From assembly GCF_005280195.1 (NCBI RefSeq), contig NZ_SZPR01000011.1, positions 263,530 to 327,529 on the forward strand: 64,000 nucleotides of DNA, read 5' to 3'. This stretch comes from Streptomyces galbus (GTDB lineage Bacteria; Actinomycetota; Actinomycetes; Streptomycetales; Streptomycetaceae). The notes beneath the pieces are model-generated. The model was not told where the DNA came from. It searched no databases and saw nothing but the letters and a program-made list of their open reading frames with translations. Both the position numbers and the translations under genes were made by a program. Positions 36,485 to 45,702 of this stretch are shown here, piece after piece; position 1 is the stretch's first letter; each line of letters opens with the position of its first letter.

Positions 36485-39400
36485 GTGTCGAAGCCGCCGT
36501 TCACGCACCTGCACGTCCACACCCAGTACTCGCTGCTGGACGGTGCCGCGCGGCTGAAGGACATGTTCAACGCGTGCAACGAGATGGGCATGACCCACAT
36601 CGCCATGTCCGACCACGGCAACCTGCACGGCGCGTACGACTTCTTCCACTCCGCGAAGAAGGCCGGGATCACCCCGATCATCGGGATCGAGGCGTACGTC
36701 GCCCCCGAGTCCCGGCGCAACAAGCGCAAGATCCTCTGGGGCCAGCCGCACCAGAAGCGCGACGACATCTCCGGTTCCGGCGGCTACACCCACAAGACGA
36801 TGTGGGCGGTGAACCGGACCGGACTGCACAACCTCTTCCGGCTGTCCTCCGACGCCTACGCCGAGGGCTGGCTGCAGAAGTGGCCCCGGATGGACAAGGA
36901 GACCATCGCCCAGTGGTCCGAGGGCATCGTGGCCTCCACCGGCTGCCCCTCCGGCGAGGTGCAGACCCGGCTGCGCCTCGGCCACTTCGACGAGGCGCTG
37001 AAGGCCGCCGCCGAGTACCAGGACATCTTCGGCAAGGACAAGTACTTCCTGGAGCTGATGGACCACGGCATCGAGATCGAGCGCCGGGTCCGCGACGGCC
37101 TGCTGGAGATCGGCCGCAAGCTCGGCATCCCCCCGCTGGTCACCAACGACTCGCACTACACCTACGCGCACGAGGCGACCGCCCACGACGCCCTGCTGTG
37201 CATCCAGACCGGCAAGAACCTCTCCGACCCCGACCGCTTCAAGTTCGACGGCACCGGCTACTACCTGAAGTCCACGGACGAGATGTACGCCATCGACTCC
37301 TCGGACGCCTGGCAGGAGGGCTGCGCCAACACGCTGCTCGTCGCCGAGATGGTGGACACCACCGGCATGTTCGAGAAGCGCGACCTCATGCCCAAGTTCG
37401 ACATCCCCGAGGGCTACACCGAGGTCACCTGGTTCAAGGAGGAGGTCCGCCGCGGCATGGAGCGCCGCTACCCGGACGGCATCCCCGAGGACCGCCAGAA
37501 GCAGGCCGAGTACGAGATGGACACCATCATCTCGATGGGCTTCCCGGGCTACTTCCTCGTGGTCGCCGACTTCATCATGTGGGCCAAGAAGCAGGGCATC
37601 GCGGTCGGCCCCGGCCGTGGCTCCGCGGCCGGCTCGATCGTCGCCTACGCCATGGGCATCACCGACCTCGACCCCATCCCGCACGGCCTGATCTTCGAGC
37701 GGTTCCTCAACCCCGAGCGCATCTCCATGCCCGACGTCGACATCGACTTCGACGAGCGCCGGCGCGTCGAGGTGATCCGGTACGTGACCGAGAAGTACGG
37801 CGCCGACAAGGTCGCCATGATCGGCACCTACGGCACCATCAAGGCCAAGAACGCGATCAAGGACTCCGCGCGCGTGCTGGGCTACCCGTACGCGATGGGC
37901 GACCGCATCACCAAGGCCATGCCCGCCGACGTCCTCGGCAAGGGCATCCCGCTGTCCGGCATCACCGACCCCAGCCACCCCCGCTACTCGGAGGCGGGCG
38001 AGGTCCGGGCGATGTACGAGAACGAGCCGGACGTGAAGAAGGTCATCGACACCGCGCGCGGCGTGGAGGGCCTGGTGCGGCAGATGGGCGTGCACGCCGC
38101 CGGCGTGATCATGTCCAGCGAGACCATCACCGAGCACGTCCCGGTCTGGGTGCGCCACACCGACGGCGTGACCATCACCCAGTGGGACTACCCGAGCTGT
38201 GAGTCGCTCGGCCTGCTGAAGATGGACTTCCTGGGCCTGCGCAACCTCACGATCATGGACGACGCGGTCAAGATGGTGAAGGCCAACAAGGGCCTCGACA
38301 TCGACCTGCTGTCCCTGCCGCTGGACGACCCCACGACCTTCGACCTGCTCCAGCGCGGCGACACCCTCGGCGTGTTCCAGTTCGACGGCGGCCCGATGCG
38401 CTCGCTGCTGCGGCTGATGAAGCCGGACAACTTCGAGGACATCTCCGCCGTGTCGGCCCTGTACCGGCCGGGCCCGATGGGCATGAACTCCCACACGAAC
38501 TACGCGCTGCGCAAGAACGGCCAGCAGGAGATCACGCCGATCCACCCCGAGCTGGAGGAGCCGCTCAGGGAGGTCCTGGACGTCACCTACGGCCTGATCG
38601 TCTACCAGGAGCAGGTGCAGAAGGCCGCCCAGATCATCGCGGGCTACTCGCTCGGCGAGGCCGACATCCTCCGCCGCGTGATGGGCAAGAAGAAGCCCGA
38701 GGAACTGGCGAAGAACTTCACCATCTTCCAGGCCGGCGCCCGCAAGAACGGCTACAGCGACGAGGCCATCCAGGCGCTGTGGGACGTGCTGGTCCCGTTC
38801 GCCGGCTACGCGTTCAACAAGGCGCACTCCGCCGCGTACGGCCTGGTGTCGTACTGGACCGCCTACCTCAAGGCGAACCACCCCGCCGAGTACATGGCCG
38901 CCCTGCTGACCTCCGTCAAGGACGACAAGGACAAGTCGGCGGTCTACCTCAACGAGTGCCGCCGCATGGGCATCCGCGTCCTGCCGCCGAACGTCAACGA
39001 GTCCGAGGCGAACTTCGCCGCGCAGGGCGACGACGTGATCCTCTTCGGCCTGTCCGCCGTGCGCAACGTCGGCACCAACGTCGTCGAGTCGATCATCAAG
39101 TGCCGCAAGGCCAAGGGGAAGTACACCTCCTTCCCCGACTACCTCGACAAGGTCGAGGCGGTCGTCTGCAACAAGCGGACCACGGAGTCCCTGATCAAGG
39201 CCGGCGCCTTCGACTCGATGGGTCACACCCGCAAGGGCCTCACCGCGCAGTACGAGCCGATGATCGACAACGTGGTCGCGGTCAAGCGCAAGGAGGCCGA
39301 GGGCCAGTTCGACCTCTTCGGCGGGATGGGCGAGGAGCAGAGCGACGAGCCGGGCTTCGGCCTCGACGTGGAGTTCACCACCGACGAGTGGGACAAGACC

Positions 39401-40024
39401 TACCTGCTCGCGCAGGAGCGCGAGATGCTCGGCCTGTACGTCTCCGACCACCCGCTGTTCGGGCTGGAGCACGTGCTGTCCGACAAGGCCGACGCGGGCA
39501 TCGCCCAGCTCACCGGCGGTGAGCACGCGGACGGCGCGGTCGTGACCATCGGCGGCATCATCTCCGGCCTCCAGCGCAAGATGACCAAGCAGGGCAACGC
39601 CTGGGCCATCGCCACCGTCGAGGACCTCGCCGGCTCCATCGAGTGCATGTTCTTCCCGGCGACCTACCAGCTCGTGTCGACCCAACTGGTCGAGGACGCC
39701 GTGGTGTTCGTCAAGGGCCGGCTCGACAAGCGCGAGGACGTGCCCCGCCTGGTGGCGATGGAGCTGCAGGTCCCCGACCTGTCCAACGCGGGCACCAACG
39801 CGCCCGTGGTGCTCACCATCCCGGCCACCCGGGTCACCCCGCCGATGGTCAGCCGCCTCGGGGAGATCCTCACCCACCACAAGGGCGACAGCGAGGTCCG
39901 CATCAAGCTCCAGGGCCCGACCCGGACCACCGTGCTGCGCCTGGACCGGCACCGGGTCAAGCCCGACCCGGCGCTGTTCGGCGACCTGAAGGTGCTGCTC
40001 GGCCCGTCCTGCCTGGCCGGCTGA
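36485..40024 (+). CDS. dnaE: DNA polymerase III alpha subunit DnaE1
   Basis: Replicative DNA polymerase catalytic subunit, 1179 residues. The PHP domain opens with HLHVHTQYSLLDG (H8, H10, H12). The palm aspartates are in PDVDIDF (D417, D419, D421 region). FNKAHSAAYG marks the fingers, and the C-terminal OB fold contains GGIISGLQRKMTKQGNAWA. The gene is intact and its length is that of actinobacterial DnaE1, the essential copy, rather than the mutagenic DnaE2. The GTG at 36485 has GGAGG eight bases upstream. It appears to be monocistronic, closed by the hairpin at 40073-40106. Confidence 0.97.
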   Translation: MSKPPFTHLHVHTQYSLLDGAARLKDMFNACNEMGMTHIAMSDHGNLHGAYDFFHSAKKAGITPIIGIEAYVAPESRRNKRKILWGQPHQKRDDISGSGGYTHKTMWAVNRTGLHNLFRLSSDAYAEGWLQKWPRMDKETIAQWSEGIVASTGCPSGEVQTRLRLGHFDEALKAAAEYQDIFGKDKYFLELMDHGIEIERRVRDGLLEIGRKLGIPPLVTNDSHYTYAHEATAHDALLCIQTGKNLSDPDRFKFDGTGYYLKSTDEMYAIDSSDAWQEGCANTLLVAEMVDTTGMFEKRDLMPKFDIPEGYTEVTWFKEEVRRGMERRYPDGIPEDRQKQAEYEMDTIISMGFPGYFLVVADFIMWAKKQGIAVGPGRGSAAGSIVAYAMGITDLDPIPHGLIFERFLNPERISMPDVDIDFDERRRVEVIRYVTEKYGADKVAMIGTYGTIKAKNAIKDSARVLGYPYAMGDRITKAMPADVLGKGIPLSGITDPSHPRYSEAGEVRAMYENEPDVKKVIDTARGVEGLVRQMGVHAAGVIMSSETITEHVPVWVRHTDGVTITQWDYPSCESLGLLKMDFLGLRNLTIMDDAVKMVKANKGLDIDLLSLPLDDPTTFDLLQRGDTLGVFQFDGGPMRSLLRLMKPDNFEDISAVSALYRPGPMGMNSHTNYALRKNGQQEITPIHPELEEPLREVLDVTYGLIVYQEQVQKAAQIIAGYSLGEADILRRVMGKKKPEELAKNFTIFQAGARKNGYSDEAIQALWDVLVPFAGYAFNKAHSAAYGLVSYWTAYLKANHPAEYMAALLTSVKDDKDKSAVYLNECRRMGIRVLPPNVNESEANFAAQGDDVILFGLSAVRNVGTNVVESIIKCRKAKGKYTSFPDYLDKVEAVVCNKRTTESLIKAGAFDSMGHTRKGLTAQYEPMIDNVVAVKRKEAEGQFDLFGGMGEEQSDEPGFGLDVEFTTDEWDKTYLLAQEREMLGLYVSDHPLFGLEHVLSDKADAGIAQLTGGEHADGAVVTIGGIISGLQRKMTKQGNAWAIATVEDLAGSIECMFFPATYQLVSTQLVEDAVVFVKGRLDKREDVPRLVAMELQVPDLSNAGTNAPVVLTIPATRVTPPMVSRLGEILTHHKGDSEVRIKLQGPTRTTVLRLDRHRVKPDPALFGDLKVLLGPSCLAG

Positions 40025-40072
40025 GCCGCCGGCCGGGCGCGGGCGCGGGGCGCCGGGCGGCCCGGACGCGCG

Positions 40073-40106
40073 TGAGGGGCGTACCCGGTACCTGGTACGC
40101 CCCTCA
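40073..40106. terminator. Hairpin terminator between dnaE and the small basic gene
   Basis: TGAGGGGCGTACC (40073-40085) and GGTACGCCCCTCA (40094-40106) make a perfect 13-bp stem with an 8-base loop. It lies between convergent genes and can serve both strands. No T tract is present. Confidence 0.8.
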
Positions 40107-40140
40107 GGCACGTGTGCGGTCACAACCCGTCACACGGACG

Positions 40141-40305
40141 TCAGTTGTGGCCGAAGCTGCGCTTCCGCTTGTGTGTCGCCACGTCGCCGGGGGTCATCTC
40201 GACCTCGGGCTGGGGCTCCGCCTCCGCCGTGGGACGACGGTCCGGGCTCTGCCCGCGGTCGGTCGGACGCTGCTGCTTGCGGTCACGGTTCTTGTTCTTG
40301 GCCAT
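40141..40305 (-). CDS. Small basic/acidic hydrophilic protein, 54 residues
   Basis: The minus strand encodes a protein beginning MAKNKNRDRKQQRPTDRG and ending KRKRSFGHN. The ATG at 40305 is preceded by a consensus AGGAGG (40318-40313) at 7-base spacing, and codon third positions are G/C rich. No membrane segment or known domain is visible: the ends are Lys/Arg-rich and the centre is Glu/Pro-rich. It resembles small Streptomyces proteins of unknown function. It may bind nucleic acid or be disordered; that is speculation. Confidence 0.75.
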   Translation of the reverse strand: MAKNKNRDRKQQRPTDRGQSPDRRPTAEAEPQPEVEMTPGDVATHKRKRSFGHN

Positions 40306-40527
40306 GGTGATGCCTCCTGTGGGGATCTAGGGGCCAGGGCCGGATCCAGATTCACACAAGCCGACTTGCCGTGCATGTCGGATAATTACCCTGTGTCACA
40401 CGGCAGGTCGTCGGGCCCCGTCCCGAAACGCCACGCCGAAGATCGAGTTGCGAGCCGTTAACCTCCGCGTGGTCGGGCAGACTCGAAGCAAGCCCGAAGC
40501 AAACCTCCCGGGAAGAGGGTGAGTCGC
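40306..40527. other. Divergent intergenic region without clear content
   Basis: 222 bases between the small basic gene and the NYN-domain gene. A locally A+T-rich patch with CGGATAATTACC around 40378-40390 is the most promoter-like part, but I could not match a -35 element at correct spacing on either strand. GTGTCACAC nearby is a short near-palindrome. Confidence 0.4.
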
Positions 40528-41742
40528 GTGGACCGCTGCGTCGTCCTGGTGGACGCCGGGTATCTGCTGGGAGCCGCCGCCAGCCTCCTCGCCGGGGAGC
40601 CCTCCCGGTCCCGGATCACCGTCGACCACTCCGCCCTCGTCCAGGGCCTGCGGGACCAGGCCGAGTCCGACACGGAACGGCCGCTGCTGCGGATCTACTG
40701 GTTCGACGGCGCCCCCGACCGCGTCCCGCAGCCCGAGCACCGCCGGCTGCGCGTGATGCCGCGGGTCACCGTGCGGCTGGGCGCGCTCACCCGCAGCGAC
40801 GGCCGCTGGGCCCAGAAGGGCGTCGACGCGGCCATGCACGCCGAGCTGACCGAGCTGGCCCGCAACCGCGCCTGCTCCGACGTCGTGCTCGTCACCGGCG
40901 ACGGCGACCTGCTGCCCGGCATGATGGCCGCCAAGGAGCACGGCGTCGCCGTCCACCTGTGGGCCGTCCAGGCCGCCGACGGCGACTACAACCAGTCCGA
41001 GGACCTGGTCGCCGAGGCCGACGAACGGCGCGTCCTGGACCGCACGTGGATCACCAAGGCGGTCCGCGCCAAGGAGTTCGGCGGGGCGTGCGCGCCGCCG
41101 CCCGTGCCCCGGCCCGAGATCGCCGCGATCCTCTCCGCGCCCCTGCCCGACGCCCCGCCGCTCGCCCCGGCCGCCGAGCGGCCCCCCGACGAGCCGGAGC
41201 ACACCGCCGCCAGGGCGGCCGACGCCGCCCAGGAACGGGTGGCCGCCGCCAAGGGCGTCCCCACCCCCAAGGACCTCGCCGAGCTGCGCGCCGGGGCGCA
41301 GAGCCCGCACCACCCGGCGAACGCGACCCTGCGCTGGTCCTCCGACAAGGGCTGGGTGGAGCGGCCCGGCAGCGCCCCGGAGCCGCCCGAGGCGGCCGCG
41401 ATGCCGACGCTGGCCCAGCTCACCACCGCCGAGCAGCGCTGGGCCGACCGCGAGGAGGACATCACCACCGTCGGCGGTGACCCGTACGAGGTGGGACAGG
41501 TGTTCGCACGGCGCTGGATGGCCCGGCTCGGCGACCAGGGCCACCTGCAGCGGCTGTCGGGCATGTACCCGCGCATCCCGCACCGCGTCGACGGCGAGCT
41601 GCTGCGCTACGCGGCCCGCTTCGGCCTGCTCGCGCACAAGGACGACCAGATCGACGAGCACGACCGGTACGCGATCCGGGCCGGCTTCTGGCGCGAGATC
41701 GACGTGCGCACCGCCGCCGAGCACGCCACGGCCGGCGACTGA
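40528..41742 (+). CDS. NYN domain-containing protein (PIN-like nuclease fold)
   Basis: The N-terminal 160 residues are a NYN/LabA-like domain: an aspartate in CVVLVDAGYLL, then KGVDAAMHAELTELA and LVTGDGDLLPGM supply the acidic metal-binding cluster expected of a PIN-fold RNase. A Pro/Ala-rich linker leads to a C-terminal domain with DPYEVGQVFARRW and RIPHRVDGELLRYAARFG. It likely cleaves RNA, with target unknown. The GTG at 40528 is spaced correctly from GAAGAGGG; GTG 40519 directly abuts that site and is less likely. Length 404 residues. It may be a single gene, since a leaderless start is predicted for the next one. Confidence 0.85.
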   Translation: MDRCVVLVDAGYLLGAAASLLAGEPSRSRITVDHSALVQGLRDQAESDTERPLLRIYWFDGAPDRVPQPEHRRLRVMPRVTVRLGALTRSDGRWAQKGVDAAMHAELTELARNRACSDVVLVTGDGDLLPGMMAAKEHGVAVHLWAVQAADGDYNQSEDLVAEADERRVLDRTWITKAVRAKEFGGACAPPPVPRPEIAAILSAPLPDAPPLAPAAERPPDEPEHTAARAADAAQERVAAAKGVPTPKDLAELRAGAQSPHHPANATLRWSSDKGWVERPGSAPEPPEAAAMPTLAQLTTAEQRWADREEDITTVGGDPYEVGQVFARRWMARLGDQGHLQRLSGMYPRIPHRVDGELLRYAARFGLLAHKDDQIDEHDRYAIRAGFWREIDVRTAAEHATAGD

Positions 41743-41804
41743 GGCGCATCCCCGGGCCGCCCCGAAGGCGAGCAGAGCTTGCCGACCCCGTAGGCTCGTC
41801 CCTT

Positions 41805-42824
41805 GTGAGTACGCGCGTGGCACCGGCGGTCCGGCCCAGGGACGAGGTCGTGTGTGCCGTGCGCGGGCTGACCAAGACCTACCCCGCGGTGCGCGGCCGG
41901 CGCGGCACCCCGGCCACCCCCGAGGTGCGGGCCATCGACGACGTACGGCTGGACATCCGGCGCGGTGAGATCTTCGGGCTGCTCGGTCCGAACGGGGCCG
42001 GCAAGTCCACCCTCGTCCGCCAGCTCACCGGCCTGATGCGGCCGGACACCGGCAGCGTGGAGATCCTCGGGCACGACATCGTGCGGCACCCGGAGCGGGC
42101 CGCGCGGATCCTCGCCTACCTGGGGCAGGAGTCCACCGCCCTGGATGAGCTGACCGTGTCCCTGGCCGCCGAGACCACCGGCCGGCTGCGCGGGCTCGAC
42201 GTGCGGCGGGCGCGCTCCGAGCGGGACGCGGTGCTGGACGAGCTGGGGCTCACCGCGATCGCCGGACGCCCGCTGAAGAAGCTCTCCGGCGGCCAGCGGC
42301 GGCTGGCCTGCTTCGCCGCCGCGCTGGTGGGCGAGCGGCCCCTGCTGGTCCTCGACGAGCCGACCACGGGCATGGACCCGGTGGCCCGGCGGGCCGTGTG
42401 GTCGGCCGTCGACCGGCGGCGCGCCGAGCACGGCACGACGGTGCTGCTGGTCACCCACAACGTCATCGAGGCCGAGACCGTCCTCGACCGGGTCGCCGTC
42501 CTCGACCAGGGCCGGATCATCGCCTGCGACACCCCGGCCGGCCTCAAGGAGCAGGTCGCCGGCGAGGTGCGGGTGGAGCTGGTGTGGCGCGAGCGGGCCC
42601 CGCTGGACGTGCCCGAGGTCGCCGGACTCCGCGAGCGCGCCGCGGAGTCCGGACGCCGCTGGACGCTCCGGCTGGCCCCCGAGGAGGCCCGCGCGGTCGT
42701 CGCCACCGTCACCGGTGGCGCCGCCTTCGCCGCCCTGGACGACTTCACCCTGGCCACACCGAGCCTGGAGGACGTCTACCTCGCGCTGGGCGGGGCGGCC
42801 CGCCAGGGGCTGGTGCGGACATGA
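41805..42824 (+). CDS. ABC transporter ATP-binding protein
   Basis: DrrA/CcmA-type exporter ATPase of 339 residues. Walker A GPNGAGKST is at 61-69, the signature LSGGQRR at about 160-166, Walker B LLVLDEPT at about 178-185, followed by the H-loop in LLVTHNV. A C-terminal domain of about 110 residues matches the DrrA type. It pairs with the permease 76 bases downstream. TAGGCT at 41791-41796, eight bases before the GTG, predicts a leaderless mRNA. The exported substrate is unknown. Confidence 0.92.
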   Translation: MSTRVAPAVRPRDEVVCAVRGLTKTYPAVRGRRGTPATPEVRAIDDVRLDIRRGEIFGLLGPNGAGKSTLVRQLTGLMRPDTGSVEILGHDIVRHPERAARILAYLGQESTALDELTVSLAAETTGRLRGLDVRRARSERDAVLDELGLTAIAGRPLKKLSGGQRRLACFAAALVGERPLLVLDEPTTGMDPVARRAVWSAVDRRRAEHGTTVLLVTHNVIEAETVLDRVAVLDQGRIIACDTPAGLKEQVAGEVRVELVWRERAPLDVPEVAGLRERAAESGRRWTLRLAPEEARAVVATVTGGAAFAALDDFTLATPSLEDVYLALGGAARQGLVRT

Positions 42825-42900
42825 GCGCGGCACGGGTGAGCCGACCGGGGGTGCGGTGCGTATGGTCCTGGAGAGCGGTAGGGAAAGGGAGCAGCGCCAG

Positions 42901-43722
42901 GTGAGTGTGGTACCTGCCGAGGTCCTGTCGGGCGGCGCGCCGGCCGTGGACGAGCCGGTCCGGCGCCCGGCCGAGCTCGGGCCGCGCGCCCGGCTGTGGC
43001 CGTCACTGGTGGCCGTGTACCGGGCGCAGCTCTCGCGTGCGCGGGTCGCGCGCATCCCGCTGCTGTTCGTGGCGACCTTCCAGTCCGTCGGCATCCTGGT
43101 CATGATGCGCGGGGTGGTGGAGGGCGGCCGCGAGGCCGAGTCCGTCGTCGCCGGGTCGGCCGTGCTGGTGGTGGCGTTCGTCGCGCTCAACCTGCTCGCG
43201 CAGTACTTCGGGCAACTGCGGGCGAGCGGCGGTCTCGACCACTACGCCACGCTGCCCGTGCCGCCGGCCGCCGTGGTGCTGGGCGCGGCGGGCGCGTACG
43301 CCTCCTTCACCGTGCCGGGGACCGTGGTGACCGCGGTGTTCGGGTGCGCGCTGTTCGGGCTGCCGGTGACCCACCTGTGGGTGCTGGCGGCGGTGATCCC
43401 GCTCGCCGGCGCCGCGCTGGCCGGACTCGGCGCCGCCTGCGGGCTGCTCGCGCCCCGGCCGGAGCTGGCCACCCTGCTCGGCCAGCTCGGCATGTCGGCG
43501 GCGCTGCTGCTGGGCGTGCTGCCCCCCGACCGGATGCCGGAGCCGGTGCGCTTCCTGCGCGACCTGCTGCCGTCGACGTACGGCGTGGAGGCACTCGCGC
43601 GCACGTTCGGCAAGGGGCCCGACTGGGCGTACGTCGGGGTGGACCTCGCCGTGTGCGCCGCGGTGGGCGTGGTCTCGCTGGCCGTGGCGACCTGGGCGTA
43701 CCGCCGGGCCGCCGTCCGGTGA
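42901..43722 (+). CDS. ABC-2 type transporter permease
   Basis: A 273-residue protein with six membrane segments between about 45 and 270 and the ABC-2 motif LPSTYGVEALARTFG near the end. It forms the membrane part of the exporter with the preceding ATPase. The GTG at 42901 has AAGGGAG nine bases upstream; ATG 42862 in frame would add 13 residues. The frame extends upstream into the ATPase gene but that portion is a shadow. Confidence 0.88.
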   Translation: MSVVPAEVLSGGAPAVDEPVRRPAELGPRARLWPSLVAVYRAQLSRARVARIPLLFVATFQSVGILVMMRGVVEGGREAESVVAGSAVLVVAFVALNLLAQYFGQLRASGGLDHYATLPVPPAAVVLGAAGAYASFTVPGTVVTAVFGCALFGLPVTHLWVLAAVIPLAGAALAGLGAACGLLAPRPELATLLGQLGMSAALLLGVLPPDRMPEPVRFLRDLLPSTYGVEALARTFGKGPDWAYVGVDLAVCAAVGVVSLAVATWAYRRAAVR

Positions 43723-43756
43723 CGCGCCGCACAGGCGGGCCTGGCACGATGGCAGG

Positions 43757-44410
43757 GTGACCGCTCCACTGACTCCGCCCCCGCCGCCGCACGATCCCTC
43801 CTCGCAGGGCGCGTGGCCGCCCCCGTCGGGTCCGTACGGCTACGCGGCCCCGGCGCCGCACGACGGCGGCCCGCAGGGACCCGGGCTGCTGACCGAGCTG
43901 CGGGACGCCGCCGTCGTGACGGTGCTCGTGACCGTCCTCGGGGTGCTCCTCGGGCTGCTGTGGGTCTGGCTCGCGCCGCGGGTGCCGCTGGTCGGGGACG
44001 TCGTGGACGGCGGCTGGGTCGTCTACCTCAAGGACACCGAGGGCGAGCAGGCCGTCGGCGCCGACGGAACGTTCACGCTGCTGGGGCTCGCGTTCGGCGC
44101 GGTGACCGCGGCGGCGGTGTTCCTGTGGCGGCGCCGCGGGGGCGTGCCGCTGGTGGTGGCCCTCGCCCTGGGCGGGCTGTTCGCCTCGCTGATCGCGTGG
44201 CGGATCGGGCTGTGGCTCGGGCCCACCGACGACGTGCTGACGCACGCGAAGAGCGTGGGCAAGGGCGTGACCTTCTCCGCGCCGCTGAAGCTCGGCGCCC
44301 ACGGGGCGCTGCTCGCGTGGTCCATGGCCGCGATGGTCGTCCACCTGGGCCAGACGGCGCTGTTCGGCCCCCGCGACCCCGAGCTGTACGGGACGCCGCC
44401 GGCGGGCTGA
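43757..44410 (+). CDS. DUF2567-like membrane protein
   Basis: A 217-residue protein with a Pro/Gly/His-rich cytoplasmic head (about 1-45) and four membrane segments with a short extracytoplasmic loop (GDVVDGGWVVYLKDTEGEQAVGADG) between the first and second. This layout matches the actinobacterial DUF2567 group. Function unknown. It follows the ABC pair by 34 bases, but CACGAT at 43745-43750, six bases before the GTG, also fits a leaderless start of its own. Confidence 0.7.
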   Translation: MTAPLTPPPPPHDPSSQGAWPPPSGPYGYAAPAPHDGGPQGPGLLTELRDAAVVTVLVTVLGVLLGLLWVWLAPRVPLVGDVVDGGWVVYLKDTEGEQAVGADGTFTLLGLAFGAVTAAAVFLWRRRGGVPLVVALALGGLFASLIAWRIGLWLGPTDDVLTHAKSVGKGVTFSAPLKLGAHGALLAWSMAAMVVHLGQTALFGPRDPELYGTPPAG

Positions 44411-44435
44411 GCCGGGCCGGGCCCGCGCCGGAGGA

Positions 44436-44936
44436 CTACGGGCGCCCGATCGGGGCCAGCGTCGCCCCCGTCAGGGCCGCGAGGTCCGCGGGGGAGAGCT
44501 CGACCTCCAGGCCGCGCCGGCCCGCCGAGACGCAGATCGTGGCATGGCCGCCCGCGGAGGCGTCCAGGACCGTGGGCAGCTTCTTGCGCTGCCCCAGCGG
44601 GGAGATGCCGCCCCGCACGTAGCCCGTGGTGCGCTCGGCGAGGGCCGGGTCGGCCATCGCCGCCTTCTTGCCGCCCACCGCCGCCGCCAGCGCCTTGAGG
44701 TCGAGCTGGCCGGCCACCGGGACCACCGCCACGGTCAGCGCGCCGTCGACGTCCGCGACGAGGGTCTTGAAGACGCGCTCGGGGGAGACGCCCATCGCCT
44801 CGGCCGCCTCCTCGCCGTAGGACGGGTGGTTCGGGTCGTGGTCGTAGGCGTGGACCGTGAAGTCCACCCCCGCCGCCGTCAGCGCCACCGTCGCGGGCGT
44901 CCCGCCCGCCTGCTGCTTCCTCGACTTCTTCGCCAC
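44436..44936 (-). CDS. ybaK: Cys-tRNA(Pro)/Cys-tRNA(Cys) deacylase, YbaK/EbsC type
   Basis: Trans-editing enzyme that hydrolyses mischarged Cys-tRNA(Pro). The 166-residue protein carries the YbaK/ProX fold with the conserved lysine K57 in VFKTLV, GKKAAMAD and GGISPLGQRKKLPTVLD. The ATG at 44936 follows the LON-domain gene by 14 bases on the same strand, so the two may be co-transcribed. It converges on the DUF2567-like gene with a 25-base gap. Confidence 0.9.
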   Translation of the reverse strand: MAKKSRKQQAGGTPATVALTAAGVDFTVHAYDHDPNHPSYGEEAAEAMGVSPERVFKTLVADVDGALTVAVVPVAGQLDLKALAAAVGGKKAAMADPALAERTTGYVRGGISPLGQRKKLPTVLDASAGGHATICVSAGRRGLEVELSPADLAALTGATLAPIGRP

Positions 44937-44950
44937 GGGTCGCTCGTGCC

Positions 44951-45691
44951 TCAGTTCAGACTCGTCGGGCCGCGCGTCAGGTCCGACGCCGGCAGGGACG
45001 GCAGACTACGGAGGATGGCCGTCTCCGCGCGAAGGAGTTTCAGCTCGTCGCGCAGGCGGGACGCGGTGTCGGGGGACTGGAGCAGGCGCTGCTTGGTGGG
45101 GGTGTCGAGCAGCATCGCCGCCGCCACCAGGTAGGAGACGACCGCGGGCTCGTCGGGCAGCTCCGTGCCGGTCGACAGGGAGCGTTCCCGGGCGCCGGCC
45201 AGGCGCTTCTGGTACTGGCGGAACGCCCGCAGCACCCCCTCGGCCAGCGGGCCCGCCTCGTCGCCCGGCTCCTCCGTCAGCTCCTCCAGCTCGGCCGTGA
45301 GGAACGGACCGGAGGTGTCCAGCGACAGCAGCCTGACCCGGGTCGTGCCCGTGGCCAGGACCTCGAAGGAGCCGTCGGCGCGCTCGCGGATCGTCGCCGC
45401 GTCGGCCACGCAGCCCACACCGTGGAACGCCTTCAGCGGGTCGGTGCCGAACCCCGCCGACGGGCCGCGCTGCGGCAGGGCCGTGAGGTCGGGCATCCCC
45501 GGTTCGCTGGGCGCGACCTCGTGGCCGTCGCGGATCGCCACGACGGCGAACCGGCGCGGTTCCTCCTCGGGGGTCTTCAGCAACTCGCGCATCATGGCGC
45601 GGTAGCGCTCCTCGAAGACGTTCAACGGAAGCACCAACCCCGGGAACAGCACCGAGTTCAGGGGGAAGAGCGGCAGACGGACGGTGGTCAC
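44951..45691 (-). CDS. LON peptidase substrate-binding domain protein
   Basis: A 246-residue stand-alone LON N-terminal domain: LPLFPLNSVLFPGLVLPLNVFEERYRAM at 4-31, GCVADAATIRERADG and the GTTRVRLLSL strand. There is no AAA+ or protease domain, so it is an adaptor or chaperone-like protein rather than a protease. The GTG at 45691 was chosen because it directly precedes the domain; the frame continues to 48568 only as a shadow of other genes. TAGGCT (45705-45700), eight bases before the GTG, overlaps the stop of the upstream gene and predicts a leaderless transcript. Confidence 0.88.
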   Translation of the reverse strand: MTTVRLPLFPLNSVLFPGLVLPLNVFEERYRAMMRELLKTPEEEPRRFAVVAIRDGHEVAPSEPGMPDLTALPQRGPSAGFGTDPLKAFHGVGCVADAATIRERADGSFEVLATGTTRVRLLSLDTSGPFLTAELEELTEEPGDEAGPLAEGVLRAFRQYQKRLAGARERSLSTGTELPDEPAVVSYLVAAAMLLDTPTKQRLLQSPDTASRLRDELKLLRAETAILRSLPSLPASDLTRGPTSLN

Positions 45692-45702
45692 GAACCCAGA
45701 GC

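Noticed and set aside
36404..40123. 1239-codon open frame on the minus strand across dnaE
   Set aside because: Composition is dominated by Val/Leu/Gly/Asp as expected for the complement of a high-GC gene; dnaE on the + strand is certain.
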